A stretch of DNA of 64,000 nucleotides from NVTR01 sp965237505 (GCA_965237505.1 CBDEFR010000009.1:1426001-1490000), one strand, 5' to 3'; positions 34,905 to 44,503 are shown, numbered from the stretch's first letter. The notes: generated from the sequence alone by a model not told the origin. Program-made: numbers and translations.

Positions 34905-36227
34905 ATGGTTGTTTCATTGGGTTTTTCTGGGGTAAACGAAGCTATCAAGGCTGATTTTATAGAGCGGCTTCCAAAGTTTCATAAATCCCGCTGCGAAGGC
35001 CTTACACTGCTTTCGAGCATCGTTCTTGATGTGCGAAGTGCGAATTTGATGGAATTATCGGCGACTTTACCGCGTCACATCGGCACAAAAGATCATCGGT
35101 ACCAGTATGGTTCCCGTGTTTTGAGCAATTCCCACATTGATTGCGCGGAAATCATGCAGGCCTATGCTGGAGATGTATTCACCCGTTTGGCCTCCAACGG
35201 AGAGACCATCGTTTTGATGATGGATCCGTGCCTATACGGTTGTCACCCACACCCACTATATGTATGGCGTGGCGTCGAGTGGCCCGGGAGGGGGACAAAG
35301 CGGGGATGGATGTCTCGCAGCGTGAAGACCTTTCGTTTCCGCGGTCGCTTCCTGAGTTCCAGCGACTTTTCCCGGATGGCACGGCCTGTGCCGCCTAAAT
35401 TGCTTGCGATGTCACCGCCCCACTTACGCCCAGCTTTACTCGGGCGATTGGGAGCACCCTAGATGTAGTGGGTGTGGGTGACAACCGGATAGGCACGGAT
35501 GGATCAAAGCCATATCAATGACGGACATGAAGTCTTGATGCTGTCAGTGCGCATGCGTGATCGCGCCTTGCCTGTGGCTTGGCGCGTGCGCAAGACAAAA
35601 GGCAATATTGGGTTTTCTCTCCAAAAAGAGTTACTGGACAGCATTCAGGATTGGATGCCTGAAGGGGCTGATGTCATGTTAACGGGTGATCGATTTTATG
35701 GCACAGAAAGGTTAATCCATTGGTGTCAGGACGCTGGTTGGGGATATCGTATTCGCCTGAAGGGCAACCTGACTTTGCAGCACCAAGGTGGCGAGCTGTC
35801 TTGCATTGAAATCCGGGAGCTGATGCCGCAAGGGCTTATAAACGCGGAACTTTATGGATCAGGTGTGTTTACGAATATCGGAGTATTGCACGACGATGGT
35901 CACCCTGAGCCCTGGATCATCGCTATGAATGCAAAGCCTTCACAATACACGGTTCTCGATTATGGAATGCGATGGGGTATTGAAGCTATGTTCTCGGACT
36001 TCAAGACCCGTGGATTTGGCATCGCGCAAAGCCAAATCAAAAAGCCAGACCGACTGGAAAGGCTTATCCTTGTCATGGCAATAGCCATGTACTGGGCGGT
36101 TTCAACGGGCGCAGCAGATGAACAAATAGTCGCCGAAAGCGGCGAAAAAAGGGGATTCGCAAAACCCGAAGATCACTCTGCTCCCTCTTCAAACAGAGCC
36201 TGCGGTTCCTGCGCAGATGCTTCATAG
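34905..36227 (+). pseudogene. IS4-family transposase, split by a MITE
   Basis: Removing 35227-35497 and one GATGGATC restores ETIVLMMDQSHINDGHEVLM, so the gene was intact before. Catalytic residues: D in VLMMDQSH, D in VMLTGDRFYG and E in YGMRWGIEAMFSDFKTRGF. The C-terminus ends in a serine/cysteine-rich tail (SAPSSNRACGSCADAS). As it stands, the MITE supplies an early stop. Confidence 0.9.
35227..35497 (+). mobile_element. 271-bp MITE derived from an IS1595 element
   Basis: 32-bp terminal inverted repeats with one mismatch (tip CGTGCCTAT, inner part GTTGTCACCCACACCC) and a perfect 8-bp duplication GATGGATC (35219-35226 and 35498-35505). Inside, an ATG at 35306 starts SLPEFQRLFPDGTACAA, the N-terminus of IS1595-family transposases, ended at once by TAA. 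The duplication length also fits IS1595. The element is an internally deleted, non-autonomous derivative. Confidence 0.87.
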
Positions 36228-36296
36228 GATATGAGAAAATCCCTAAATTATGGCAAGTTTGGATTTTTTGAAGAGTGGTAAGGGCGCCAAGATAAC

Positions 36297-36408
36297 TATT
36301 TGCGCCGCGCGTGCCGCGCGTCGTGGTGCCTCCGGCGGGGATATTTTCCGACATTCGGAAAGCTGTATTTGTGATCTTCCAAATGTTCAATATATCCCCG
36401 GCGGAGGC
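36297..36408. repeat. dispersed GC-rich palindromic repeat before dnaG
   Basis: 36297-36343 is the reverse complement of 61026-61070 with one substitution and a two-base indel (shared block TATCCCCGCCGGAGGCACC). In addition GCCTCCGGCGGGGATATT (36328-36345) forms an inverted pair with 36389-36408. The stretch between the IS4 end and dnaG (36292-36492) holds no gene. Confidence 0.65.
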
Positions 36409-36492
36409 GAAAAATCGCGAGGTGCGGATGGACTAGTGCCGACGGGCGCGCAACCGCTGGACATTGAAATTGCCCAGACCGATATTGGGCAC

Positions 36493-38457
36493 ATGAGTCT
36501 GCCGCCAGGTTTCCTTGATGAACTGCGCGCCCGTGCGTCGATTTCTCAGGTTGTCGGGCGCAAAGTGATCTGGGATCAGCGCAAGTCCAATCAGGCCAAG
36601 GGCGACATGTGGGCGTCGTGCCCGTTTCATCAGGAAAAGACCGCCAGCTTTCATGTCGACGATAAGCAGGGGTTTTATTACTGCTTTGGCTGCCACGCCA
36701 AGGGCGACGCCATATCATTTGTGCGCGAGACCGAGAATGTCGGCTTTATCGAGGCGGTGGAAATTCTGGCCCGCGAGGCTGGTATGCAGGTGCCCGCGCG
36801 CGACCCCAAGGCGCAGCAAAAGGCCGACCACCGGAGCCAGTTGTTCGATGTCATGGACGCCGCGGTGCAGTTTTTCCGCCTGCAGTTGAAAACCGCAGCC
36901 GGGGCGGACGCGCGGGAGTATCTGGCCGGGCGCGGGCTGAGCACGTCCGCTCAGGCCAGGTGGGATATTGGCTTTGCGCCGGACAGCCGCTTTGCACTCT
37001 GGTCGCATTTGACCGGCAAAGGGCTTGCGCCCGCACTGATCATCGATGCCGGTCTGGCGGCAAAACCGGACGATGGTGCCGCGCCGTATGACAGGTTTCG
37101 CGACCGGATCATATTTCCGATCCGCGATGCGCGCGGGCGCTGCACGGCACTTGGCGGGCGTGCGATGGCTGCGAATGCGCGCGCCAAATACCTCAACTCG
37201 CCAGAGACCGCGCTGTTTGACAAGGGCCGCAGTCTGTATAATCACGCGTCAGCCCGCGAAGCTGCCGGCAAGGGCCAGCCGCTGATCGTCGCGGAGGGCT
37301 ATCTGGATGTAATCGCGCTGGCGCAAGCCGGGTTTGGCGCCGCGGTCGCGCCGCTCGGCACGGCGATCACCCAAGAGCAACTGGCGCTGATCTGGCGGAT
37401 CGATCGCGAGCCGATTATTGCGCTGGATGGCGACACGGCGGGTTTGCGGGCGGCGATGCGGCTGATCGATATCGCATTGCCGATGGTGGAAGCTGGGCAA
37501 TCGTTGCGCTTTGCGATCATGCCCGAAGGCCAGGACCCGGATGATCTGTTGCGCGCTGGCGGTGCGGCAGCGATGCAGCAGGTTCTGGAATCTGCGCTGC
37601 CGATGGTGCGGCTATTGTGGCGGCGCGAGACCGAAGGCCGCGTCTTTGACAGCCCGGAACGCAAAGCAGCGCTTGATAAGACCTTGCGCGAGGCCATTCG
37701 CCGGATCAACGATAGGTCGATTCGCGCGCATTATGGCGAGGAAATCAAAGGCTTGAGGTGGGACCTGTTTGGTTCGGCACAGCGCGCGCCGCCGTTCAAC
37801 ACGCAATGGACGCGCAGGCCAACAACGCGACCGATACAACCGTCAGCGGCCACCAAGACCTCTTATCTTGCCACAGCGACTGGCACCGAGCCGGAAGAAC
37901 ATTTGCGCATCGCGGCGATTCTGGCCGTACTGGTCAGCAACCCGGTGATCATTGGTCAATTCGAAGGAGATCTGGAGGCGCTGCAACTGGCCAGCCCCGA
38001 TCATCGCGACATCCGCAGTGGGCTCTTGCGCCATGCCGGTGCCACGACGGAGGAAATTCGCCAGAAAATTGAGCAGGACGTCGGCGCCGGCGCCCTTGAA
38101 AAGCTCTTTGGCCTCAGCCATGTGCAGATCATCCCGGTCGTTCGCACACCGGGCGACGAGGAGGCAGCGGCAATGTGCGTGGCGCAGGAGCTTGCCAAAC
38201 TGGCGGCAAAGCGTGCTGCAGAACTTGAAATACTCGACGCCGGCCGCGATTTGAGCGGTGTTGCCGATGAACACGTCACTTGGCGTCTGGGCCAGGCGGC
38301 TGAAGCGCGCGCCAAGGCCGAACGCTCCCATACCGAAGACAAGATCGAATACGACGTCAGCGCCAGCGGGGCGCACATTAAACGCGACGAACGCCGTGAA
38401 TTTGAGCACCTGCTGGGCAAGATTGACTTTACCAAACCGACCAAACCGCAACAGTGA
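36493..38457 (+). CDS. dnaG: DNA primase
   Basis: 654 residues. It makes the RNA primers for replication, acting with DnaB at the fork. The N-terminal CHC2 zinc-binding domain has C43, H46, C64 and C67 (CPFHQEK...YYCFGCHAKGD). The RNA polymerase domain with TOPRIM follows (VAEGYLDVIALAQAGF at about residue 265; IALDGDTAGLRAAMR at about residue 310). The C-terminus is a helical DnaB-binding region. The frame is open further upstream into IS4 DNA, but MSLPPGFLDELRARASI is the conserved start. rpoD follows, as in the macromolecular synthesis operon. The IS4 may have separated dnaG from its native promoter. Confidence 0.97.
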   Translation: MSLPPGFLDELRARASISQVVGRKVIWDQRKSNQAKGDMWASCPFHQEKTASFHVDDKQGFYYCFGCHAKGDAISFVRETENVGFIEAVEILAREAGMQVPARDPKAQQKADHRSQLFDVMDAAVQFFRLQLKTAAGADAREYLAGRGLSTSAQARWDIGFAPDSRFALWSHLTGKGLAPALIIDAGLAAKPDDGAAPYDRFRDRIIFPIRDARGRCTALGGRAMAANARAKYLNSPETALFDKGRSLYNHASAREAAGKGQPLIVAEGYLDVIALAQAGFGAAVAPLGTAITQEQLALIWRIDREPIIALDGDTAGLRAAMRLIDIALPMVEAGQSLRFAIMPEGQDPDDLLRAGGAAAMQQVLESALPMVRLLWRRETEGRVFDSPERKAALDKTLREAIRRINDRSIRAHYGEEIKGLRWDLFGSAQRAPPFNTQWTRRPTTRPIQPSAATKTSYLATATGTEPEEHLRIAAILAVLVSNPVIIGQFEGDLEALQLASPDHRDIRSGLLRHAGATTEEIRQKIEQDVGAGALEKLFGLSHVQIIPVVRTPGDEEAAAMCVAQELAKLAAKRAAELEILDAGRDLSGVADEHVTWRLGQAAEARAKAERSHTEDKIEYDVSASGAHIKRDERREFEHLLGKIDFTKPTKPQQ

Positions 38458-38471
38458 CACTTTTGGTGAAG

Positions 38472-38552
38472 GAATCGTTATGAAAAACCGCGTAAACGGG
38501 TGTGCGAATCAGTGATTCGACATTATTGATTCGAATTGACTGAATGCGAATC
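38472..38552. promoter_or_regulatory. cluster of five GANTC (CcrM) sites before rpoD
   Basis: GAATC or GATTC occurs at 38472, 38506, 38514, 38528 and 38548, four of them within 47 bases, including the perfect palindrome CGAATCAGTGATTCG. Chance expectation is about one site per 256 bases. CcrM methylates GANTC in alphaproteobacteria and its hemi-methylation state tunes some promoters. The rpoD promoter should lie here. Confidence 0.65.
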
Positions 38553-38577
38553 ACCCGCCGTTTTCAAGGAGTGCCGG

Positions 38578-40569
38578 ATGGCCGCCAAAGATACCGCCGA
38601 GCGCAAGCCGGACACACCGGATGACGAAGTCACGCTCGACATGAGCCAGACCGCCGTCAAAAAGATGATCGCCGAGGCCCGCGAGCGCGGCTACATCACT
38701 TATGATCAGCTCAACACAGTGTTGCCGCCCGAACAGGTGTCGTCCGAACAGATCGAAGATGTGATGTCGATGCTGTCTGAGATGGGCATCAATGTCATCG
38801 AAGACGAGGAGGCCGAGGACGAAGAGACCAAAAGCTCGACGGAAGTCGTGGCGGCGTCCAGCTCGCGCGAAGTGGCGGTGGCCCAGACCGAAACCGAAAA
38901 ACTCGACCGCACCGACGACCCGGTGCGCATGTATCTGCGCGAAATGGGCTCGGTTGAGTTGCTTAGCCGCGAAGGCGAAATTGCGATTGCCAAGCGCATC
39001 GAGGCCGGCCGCAACACGATGATCGCCGAGCTGTGCGAAAGCCCGCTGACCTTTCAGGCAATCACCATCTGGCGCGAAGAGCTGCTCAGCGAAGATATTC
39101 TGCTGCGCGATGTTATCGATCTGGAAGCGACCTTTGACCGGGGCTTGGACGGCGAGGAAGAGCAAGAGCCGGTGGTGGCGAATGTGAATGCCGAGGCCGC
39201 GCCGAGACAAGTTCCCGAGCAACCGGAACTGGGCGCCGACGGCAACCCGATTGAGCCCGATGACGATGACGACGACGAAGACGAAGACGAACAGGCCAAC
39301 ATGTCGCTGGCAGCGATGGAGGCGGCGTTAAAACCGCGGGTTCTGGAAACCCTGGAACTGATCGCGCGCGACTACATCAAATTGTCGGACATGCAGGATC
39401 TGCGGATGTCGGCGACACTGAACGAAGACGGCTCGTTTAGTGCAAAAGACGAGGCGAAATATCAGGCGCTGCGGTCGGAAATTGTCGAATTGGTCAATGA
39501 ACTGCATCTACACAACAATCGCATCGAGGCGCTGATCGACCAGCTATACGGCATCAACCGCCGGATCATGTCGATCGACGGCAACATGGTGAAACTGGCC
39601 GACCAGGCGCGGATCAACCGGCGTGAGTTTGTCGCAGCCTATCGCGGCTACGAGCTGGACCCGACCTGGTTGGACCGGATGGCCGAAAAAACCGGCCGCG
39701 CCTGGGGCGCGTTTGTCGAGCGCTTTACCGGCAAGGTTGTCGATCTGCGCGCCGAAATGGCCCAGGTGGGCCAATATGTCGGCGTCGATATTGGCGAGTT
39801 TCGCCGCATCGTTCAACAGGTGCAAAAGGGCGAAAAAGAGGCCCGGCAAGCCAAGAAGGAAATGGTCGAAGCAAACTTGCGGCTGGTGATTTCGATTGCC
39901 AAAAAATACACCAACCGGGGCCTGCAATTCCTTGATTTAATTCAAGAAGGTAACATCGGGTTGATGAAAGCGGTGGACAAGTTTGAATACCGCCGGGGGT
40001 ATAAATTTTCGACCTACGCGACCTGGTGGATCCGCCAGGCGATCACCCGGAGTATCGCCGATCAGGCCCGCACGATCCGGATTCCGGTTCATATGATCGA
40101 AACCATCAACAAGCTGGTGCGCACGGGACGGCAAATGCTGCACGAAATTGGCCGCGAGGCGACGCCGGAAGAGCTCGCCGCCAAGCTGCAAATGCCGCTG
40201 GAAAAGGTTCGCAAGGTGATGAAGATCGCCAAGGAACCGATTTCGCTGGAGACCCCGATTGGCGATGAGGAAGACAGCCAGCTTGGCGATTTCATCGAAG
40301 ATAAAAACGCGGTGCTGCCGTTGGACAGCGCCATTCAGGAGAACCTGAAGGAGACCACGACGCGAGTGCTGGCGTCGCTGACGCCGCGCGAGGAACGGGT
40401 GCTGCGGATGCGGTTCGGGATCGGCATGAACACCGATCATACGCTGGAAGAGGTGGGCCAGCAGTTTTCCGTGACGCGGGAACGGATTCGGCAGATCGAG
40501 GCGAAGGCACTCAGGAAGCTGAAGCATCCGAGCAGGTCGCGGAAGTTGCGGAGTTTTCTGGATCAGTGA
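38578..40569 (+). CDS. rpoD: primary sigma factor (sigma-70)
   Basis: 663 residues. It directs RNA polymerase to housekeeping promoters. Region 1.1 lies at about residues 15-85 (VKKMIAEARERGYITYDQLN), then region 1.2 (DPVRMYLREMGSVELLSREGE), a non-conserved insert with an Asp/Glu run, regions 2.1-2.4 (LRLVISIAKKYTNRGLQFLD, YKFSTYATWWIRQAITRSIA), region 3 and region 4.2 (EEVGQQFSVTRERIRQIEAK). The start at 38578 has an AAGGAG site (38566-38571). It is intact and of usual length. Confidence 0.98.
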   Translation: MAAKDTAERKPDTPDDEVTLDMSQTAVKKMIAEARERGYITYDQLNTVLPPEQVSSEQIEDVMSMLSEMGINVIEDEEAEDEETKSSTEVVAASSSREVAVAQTETEKLDRTDDPVRMYLREMGSVELLSREGEIAIAKRIEAGRNTMIAELCESPLTFQAITIWREELLSEDILLRDVIDLEATFDRGLDGEEEQEPVVANVNAEAAPRQVPEQPELGADGNPIEPDDDDDDEDEDEQANMSLAAMEAALKPRVLETLELIARDYIKLSDMQDLRMSATLNEDGSFSAKDEAKYQALRSEIVELVNELHLHNNRIEALIDQLYGINRRIMSIDGNMVKLADQARINRREFVAAYRGYELDPTWLDRMAEKTGRAWGAFVERFTGKVVDLRAEMAQVGQYVGVDIGEFRRIVQQVQKGEKEARQAKKEMVEANLRLVISIAKKYTNRGLQFLDLIQEGNIGLMKAVDKFEYRRGYKFSTYATWWIRQAITRSIADQARTIRIPVHMIETINKLVRTGRQMLHEIGREATPEELAAKLQMPLEKVRKVMKIAKEPISLETPIGDEEDSQLGDFIEDKNAVLPLDSAIQENLKETTTRVLASLTPREERVLRMRFGIGMNTDHTLEEVGQQFSVTRERIRQIEAKALRKLKHPSRSRKLRSFLDQ

Positions 40570-40587
40570 TACTTTACTTGCTGGCTG

Positions 40588-41112
40588 ATGGTACCCATTG
40601 ACTGCGGAAGGCACCATTTAGTGGTTGAAGAAAATTCGCAGCTCCGGGCGCTCCTAGACGCGATCAGTCGACCACCGGAGTTTTGTGCCGGACAGTTGGT
40701 ATTGTCATGGGAAAAAGGTGATCTGGAATTCCGGATAGCTACACTTCTACAAGCCAATCTGGTCGAAAAATTTATCAAAAAACAGATTGAGAACGATAGC
40801 GGATTTTTAGAACTTCTAGGCGAAGCGGAAGAAAAAGAATTGCAGAGTTTGGTTCTCGTCCTCGCAGCCTTGATAGGCGGCCTCCAAAACAAAGCGAAGG
40901 ACTTCATTTCGAACGGCGAGTTGGAATCTGCGAGTTCAACGTTATTTCGTAGAGACCTCGTAGCACTGGTCTGGGCCTTCTCATCTGCAATTCTGGGACA
41001 ACTTAACTCTGAAATCTTGGGTGTGAAATTCTTCGATAGTGCAGGAGACATACTGGCTACAATCGAGCAAGTGTTTGTAATGCTTGACGACGAAACGATG
41101 GTCGGTGAGTGA
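40588..41112 (+). CDS. hypothetical protein
   Basis: 174 residues, mostly helical by composition (NLVEKFIKKQIENDSGFLELLGEAEEKELQ), with no signal peptide or membrane segment. Family not recognised. It starts 18 bases after rpoD with no obvious ribosome site; a GTG at 40621 is an alternative start. Its base composition is more AT-rich than rpoD, hinting at acquisition. The hairpin at 41121-41182 follows its stop. Confidence 0.6.
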   Translation: MVPIDCGRHHLVVEENSQLRALLDAISRPPEFCAGQLVLSWEKGDLEFRIATLLQANLVEKFIKKQIENDSGFLELLGEAEEKELQSLVLVLAALIGGLQNKAKDFISNGELESASSTLFRRDLVALVWAFSSAILGQLNSEILGVKFFDSAGDILATIEQVFVMLDDETMVGE

Positions 41113-41120
41113 GCAAGCCG

Positions 41121-41182
41121 TAGGGCGGGGTTTACCCCGCCAGCTTGCCTGCCGCCACATCGGCGGGGTAAACCCCGCCCTA
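41121..41182. terminator. 21-bp perfect stem, possible bidirectional terminator
   Basis: Arms 41121-41141 and 41162-41182 are exact reverse complements, beginning TAGGGCGGGG, with a 20-base loop. Each arm also contains its own palindrome (GGCGGGG with CCCCGCC), so cruciform alternatives exist. It lies 9 bases after a stop codon. There is no T-run on either side. Confidence 0.5.
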
Positions 41183-41741
41183 CAGATTCTTGCACGCAAA
41201 TTTGGCTAATTTCGACAGCGGTTTTTGCAAGATTTGGTGTGCGGCTCAATAATGTTTCCCCGCCCGGTCCCCCGGACCGGGCCGCGCCTGCCCCGTGGGG
41301 GCAGGTCAGGCGCGGCTCTCTGTTGTGGAAATTATTGGAAATCCTTACCCCGACGGTCCCGGGCGTGGCGCTGTGGGAGCAAAGCGGTTCCGGGGCTAGT
41401 TTTTAAACTCTTTAAAGATTTCAGGCCCCCTAGTTTAAAGAGTTTAAACAGAAATCCAGTGCCGTTTTCGGTCGTTTTCGGCGTCCGGACAGTTCACCAT
41501 TGCGCAACCAAGCGCGCCGGGTAACGGGCCGTTACCCGACCGTTCGCCGGGGCTTGACAGGGGGCGGACAAAGCCGCCCCGCGCGCAAGGTTAACAGCGC
41601 GCCCGCCGGTTGCCAGCGGCGCAAATATGCGCAGACTGTTTGCCATGCACGCCACCTTTACCATCGCCACCACCGGCCCCGGCCTTTGTGAATTCACCCG
41701 TCAGGTCACCGCCTGGACCGCCAACCAACCCGAGCGCCTGT
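41183..41741. repeat. gene-free stretch with several hairpins
   Basis: No convincing gene. Seen in order: CCCGGTCC/GGACCGGG (41263-41281); GCCGCGCCTG/CAGGCGCGGC around CCCCGTGGGG (41281-41316); TTTAAACTCTTTAAA (41402-41416) with its exact complement (41434-41448); and CGGGTAACGG/CCGTTACCCG (41518-41538). They could be terminators for the converging rpoD-side and helicase transcripts, or a small structured RNA. Confidence 0.5.
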
Positions 41742-43148
41742 TCACCCGGTCCGCCGATCCGCAAGGCTCTTGGCGATAAAACCCGGCAAATGATCGCCCA
41801 TCCCGACCACCCTTTTGCCGTCTTTTACACGCTTTCCCGCTCCGCGCGCCGACTTGGGCGCTTTGGGATTGGGCGCGTCGGTCTTGACTGCCGCCACGGC
41901 GACCGGCGCAGATTTTTCCTCTGCCTTCTTGACCGGACTGTGGCGCGCGCGCTTCGCCTTGGGCTTGTCCACCGCTTCAACCGCGTCCAAATCGCCGGAT
42001 TTCAGCGGGTTATCAAGGCGTTCGATCGCTTGGCCCAACAGTCGCTCAACCGCGTTCAGGTTCTTTTCATCGCGCGTTTCGCAGATCATGATCGCCTTGC
42101 CGGCGAGCCCGGCGCGCCCGGTGCGGCCGATCCGGTGGATGTAATCCTCGGCGTGCCCCGGCACGTCGAAATTCAAGATATGGCTGACCGCAGGCACATC
42201 CAGCCCACGCGCCGCCACGTCTGATGCGACAAGAAAGCGCAACGCCCCATCGCGAAACGCGTCCAGCGTTCGAGTGCGCTGCGACTGGTCCAGATCGCCA
42301 TGGATCGGGGCGGCGTCATATTTGTGTTTTTTCAACGACTTGGAAACGATATCGACATCGGTCTTGCGGTTGCAAAAGATCATCGCGTTGGTCAGGCCGT
42401 CGCCTTCACCGTCGATGATCGCGCGCAGCAGATGGCGCTTTTCGCTCGCCGTCCGGTCGCGCCGCGTGCCTTTGAACATCACCACGCCCTGGGCAACGTT
42501 TTCGGCCGCGGTGGCCTGCCGGTCGACCTCGATGCGGGCCGGGGCGGACAGGAACGTATTGGTAATGCGTTCAATCTCCGGCGCCATTGTGGCCGAGAAA
42601 AACAGCGTCTGGCGGGTGAACGGGGTCAGTGAAAAAATCCGTTCGATATCTGGAATGAAGCCCATGTCCAGCATCCGGTCGGCTTCATCCACCACCATGA
42701 TCTGCACGCCGGTCAACAGCAGTTTGCCACGCTCAAAATGGTCCAGCAAACGCCCCGGCGTGGCGATCAGAACGTCGACCCCTCGGTCGATCAATTTGTC
42801 CTGTTCATTGAACGAAACCCCGCCGATCAGCAAGGCTTTGGTCAGTTTGACGTACTTGGCGTAGGTGTCAAAGTTTTCAGCCACTTGCGCCGCCAGTTCG
42901 CGGGTCGGGCACAGCACGAGGCTGCGCGGTATCCGGGCCCGGGCCCGGCCCCGCGCCAGCAGGGTGATCATCGGTAAAGTGAAACAGGCGGTCTTGCCGG
43001 TTCCGGTCTGCGCAATGCCAAGCACGTCGCGCCCTTCAAGGGCGGGCGGTATGCCATCGGCCTGGATCGGGGTCGGGGTCTCGTAGCCAGCGTCCTGGAT
43101 GGCTTGCAGCACTTTGGGTGCGAGTTTCAGGTCAGAAAATTTGGTCAT
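41742..43148 (-). CDS. DEAD-box RNA helicase, RhlE-like
   Basis: 468 residues. It unwinds structured RNA using ATP, with likely roles in ribosome assembly, RNA decay or cold adaptation. Motifs in order: Q motif (GYETPTPIQ), I (AQTGTGKT), Ia (PTRELAAQ), Ib (TPGRLLDH), II (VVDEADRML), III (FFSATM), IV (MIFCNRK), V (ASDVAARGLDVP) and VI (HRIGRTGR). The last ~90 residues are a Lys/Ala-rich basic tail, typical of the RhlE group. It is intact. Confidence 0.95.
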   Translation of the reverse strand: MTKFSDLKLAPKVLQAIQDAGYETPTPIQADGIPPALEGRDVLGIAQTGTGKTACFTLPMITLLARGRARARIPRSLVLCPTRELAAQVAENFDTYAKYVKLTKALLIGGVSFNEQDKLIDRGVDVLIATPGRLLDHFERGKLLLTGVQIMVVDEADRMLDMGFIPDIERIFSLTPFTRQTLFFSATMAPEIERITNTFLSAPARIEVDRQATAAENVAQGVVMFKGTRRDRTASEKRHLLRAIIDGEGDGLTNAMIFCNRKTDVDIVSKSLKKHKYDAAPIHGDLDQSQRTRTLDAFRDGALRFLVASDVAARGLDVPAVSHILNFDVPGHAEDYIHRIGRTGRAGLAGKAIMICETRDEKNLNAVERLLGQAIERLDNPLKSGDLDAVEAVDKPKAKRARHSPVKKAEEKSAPVAVAAVKTDAPNPKAPKSARGAGKRVKDGKRVVGMGDHLPGFIAKSLADRRTG

Positions 43149-43292
43149 TCATGTCCGTTGTCTTACGGACATATCGCGCCCGTAACGTCTGATGAGGCTT
43201 GGCCCGGATGGCCGACTTATCCACAAGTGCCCCAGAATGGGGCGTGGCTATAGAAATTTGGTGTAAAGGTCAATCCGGATGCTTTATCGGTA

Positions 43293-44503
43293 CAGGGGAA
43301 TCGCATGAAGGTTATGTCCGGAGAATTTGCAGTAAGAACCGATTGTTCCATCCGGCCTTTTTGCGCATGACCCTGAGCGATTTTTTATCTTTTGCCTTGT
43401 TGAGCAGATTCATTGCCATGTGTTTGATGACGGCAAAATTCTTGGGGCCGTGATCCTTACGAACACGGCTGTCATCATCGCGGAATGTGACGTCGAGCAC
43501 CCAGTGGAGGCGGTTTTCAATCCCCCAATGGGAGCGTACCGCATGGGCAAAGCGCGGCGCATCTTTCGGTAGAGACGAGATGAAGTATCGGGTTTGTTGT
43601 GTTGTTTTCCCGTTGCTTTCACGGATCGAGACAACGCGACCAATACTGGTCAGGCCCGCCCAACCCGGATGGCGCTCTTGCAGCCATTCTATGGTGTCAC
43701 TCTGGGTGTAGGTCCGGGTCTCAATCCGACCTTTATCGCCATCAACAGTCTGTAACGACGCAGTATTTTCATGCTCCCTCTCTTCAAACCACAGTTTCAC
43801 ATCCTCAAAAAGGCTGCTCTGATTTCCCTTGAGCGCCAGCACGTAGTCGGCCCCCTTGTCGCGGATTTTGCAGGCAATCTGGCGTTGGCACCCCATCGCG
43901 TCCAGCGTCACGATCGCGCCCTCAACGTGGAGCAAATCCAAGAGCAATGGAATGTCCTTGATCTCGTTCTTTTTGTGCGCACTTGCCCGCTGACCCAGTA
44001 CCAGACGCAGATCATCACAGTAGGCCGAGATCAAATGCAGAGGTGTTTCACCACCGGCCTTTGACCCGCGCATCGTCTTGCCATCGACGGCCACAATCGA
44101 GCCTTCAACGCGTCCCGCCAGGCCAGCAGCCCATTGCGCAAAGGCTGTACTGAACTTCTCCGGATCAAGCAGCCGAAACACCGTTGAAAGCGTGTCATGC
44201 GAGGGAATGCCGTGCTCAAAAGGGGCCAATTTGCGCAGAAACTTCAGCTTTTCTTCACCATATTCGACAATATCAACGACACTCTCGCCGCCCGAGACCA
44301 CCGCACACAGGCTTAAAAGCAGGATCTCATCAAGCGGGTAAAGCACCTTCGCCTGCTGGCGAGGGTCAGGGATGGCCGAAATAACAGATTGAAATGATGT
44401 AGTCTTTTCCAAAGCAAGTCCTCCAGATGCGTGTTCTGGTGACATTGAATCAGACGTTGATGCACGTAGCAAACACGGGCCAGCTATTCATGCGATACCC
44501 CTG
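43293..44503 (-). mobile_element. ISAs1-family element (1,211 bp)
   Basis: Ends CAGGGGAATCGCATGAA and, reverse-complemented, CAGGGGTATCGCATGAA, flanked by a perfect 10-bp duplication TTTATCGGTA (43283-43292 and 44504-44513). It lies in the gap between the helicase and a lipoprotein gene, so no gene is broken. Confidence 0.93.
43312..44472 (-). CDS. ISAs1-family transposase
   Basis: 386 residues. An N-terminal DDE_Tnp_1-associated domain (IPDPRQQAKVLYPLDEILLLSLCAVVSGG) leads into the core: D in IVAVDGKTMRGSKA, D in AIVTLDAMGCQ and E in HWGIENRLHWVLDVTF. A start further in (ALEKTTSFQSVI) is also possible. The frame is intact and its perfect duplication suggests recent arrival. Confidence 0.93.
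   Translation of the reverse strand: MLRASTSDSMSPEHASGGLALEKTTSFQSVISAIPDPRQQAKVLYPLDEILLLSLCAVVSGGESVVDIVEYGEEKLKFLRKLAPFEHGIPSHDTLSTVFRLLDPEKFSTAFAQWAAGLAGRVEGSIVAVDGKTMRGSKAGGETPLHLISAYCDDLRLVLGQRASAHKKNEIKDIPLLLDLLHVEGAIVTLDAMGCQRQIACKIRDKGADYVLALKGNQSSLFEDVKLWFEEREHENTASLQTVDGDKGRIETRTYTQSDTIEWLQERHPGWAGLTSIGRVVSIRESNGKTTQQTRYFISSLPKDAPRFAHAVRSHWGIENRLHWVLDVTFRDDDSRVRKDHGPKNFAVIKHMAMNLLNKAKDKKSLRVMRKKAGWNNRFLLQILRT

Larger units (their letters stand above)
34785..36282 (+). mobile_element. IS4-family element, copy B, with a MITE inside
   Basis: Bounded by CTTACCACCC at 34785 and GGTAAG at 36282 and flanked by GGCGCCGAG (34776-34784) and GGCGCCAAG (36283-36291), a 9-bp duplication with one mismatch. 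It lies between soxG and dnaG. Two broken relatives are at 3518-3625 and 11711-13323. Confidence 0.85.

Noticed and set aside
36250..36492. 81-codon N-terminal extension of DnaG
   Set aside because: The extension comes from IS4 end DNA and a GC-rich repeat; the conserved DnaG start is at 36493.
41225..41524. 99-codon ORF in the hairpin region
   Set aside because: It covers strong palindromes, has Arg/Pro/Gly-rich composition and no ribosome site; treated as non-coding.
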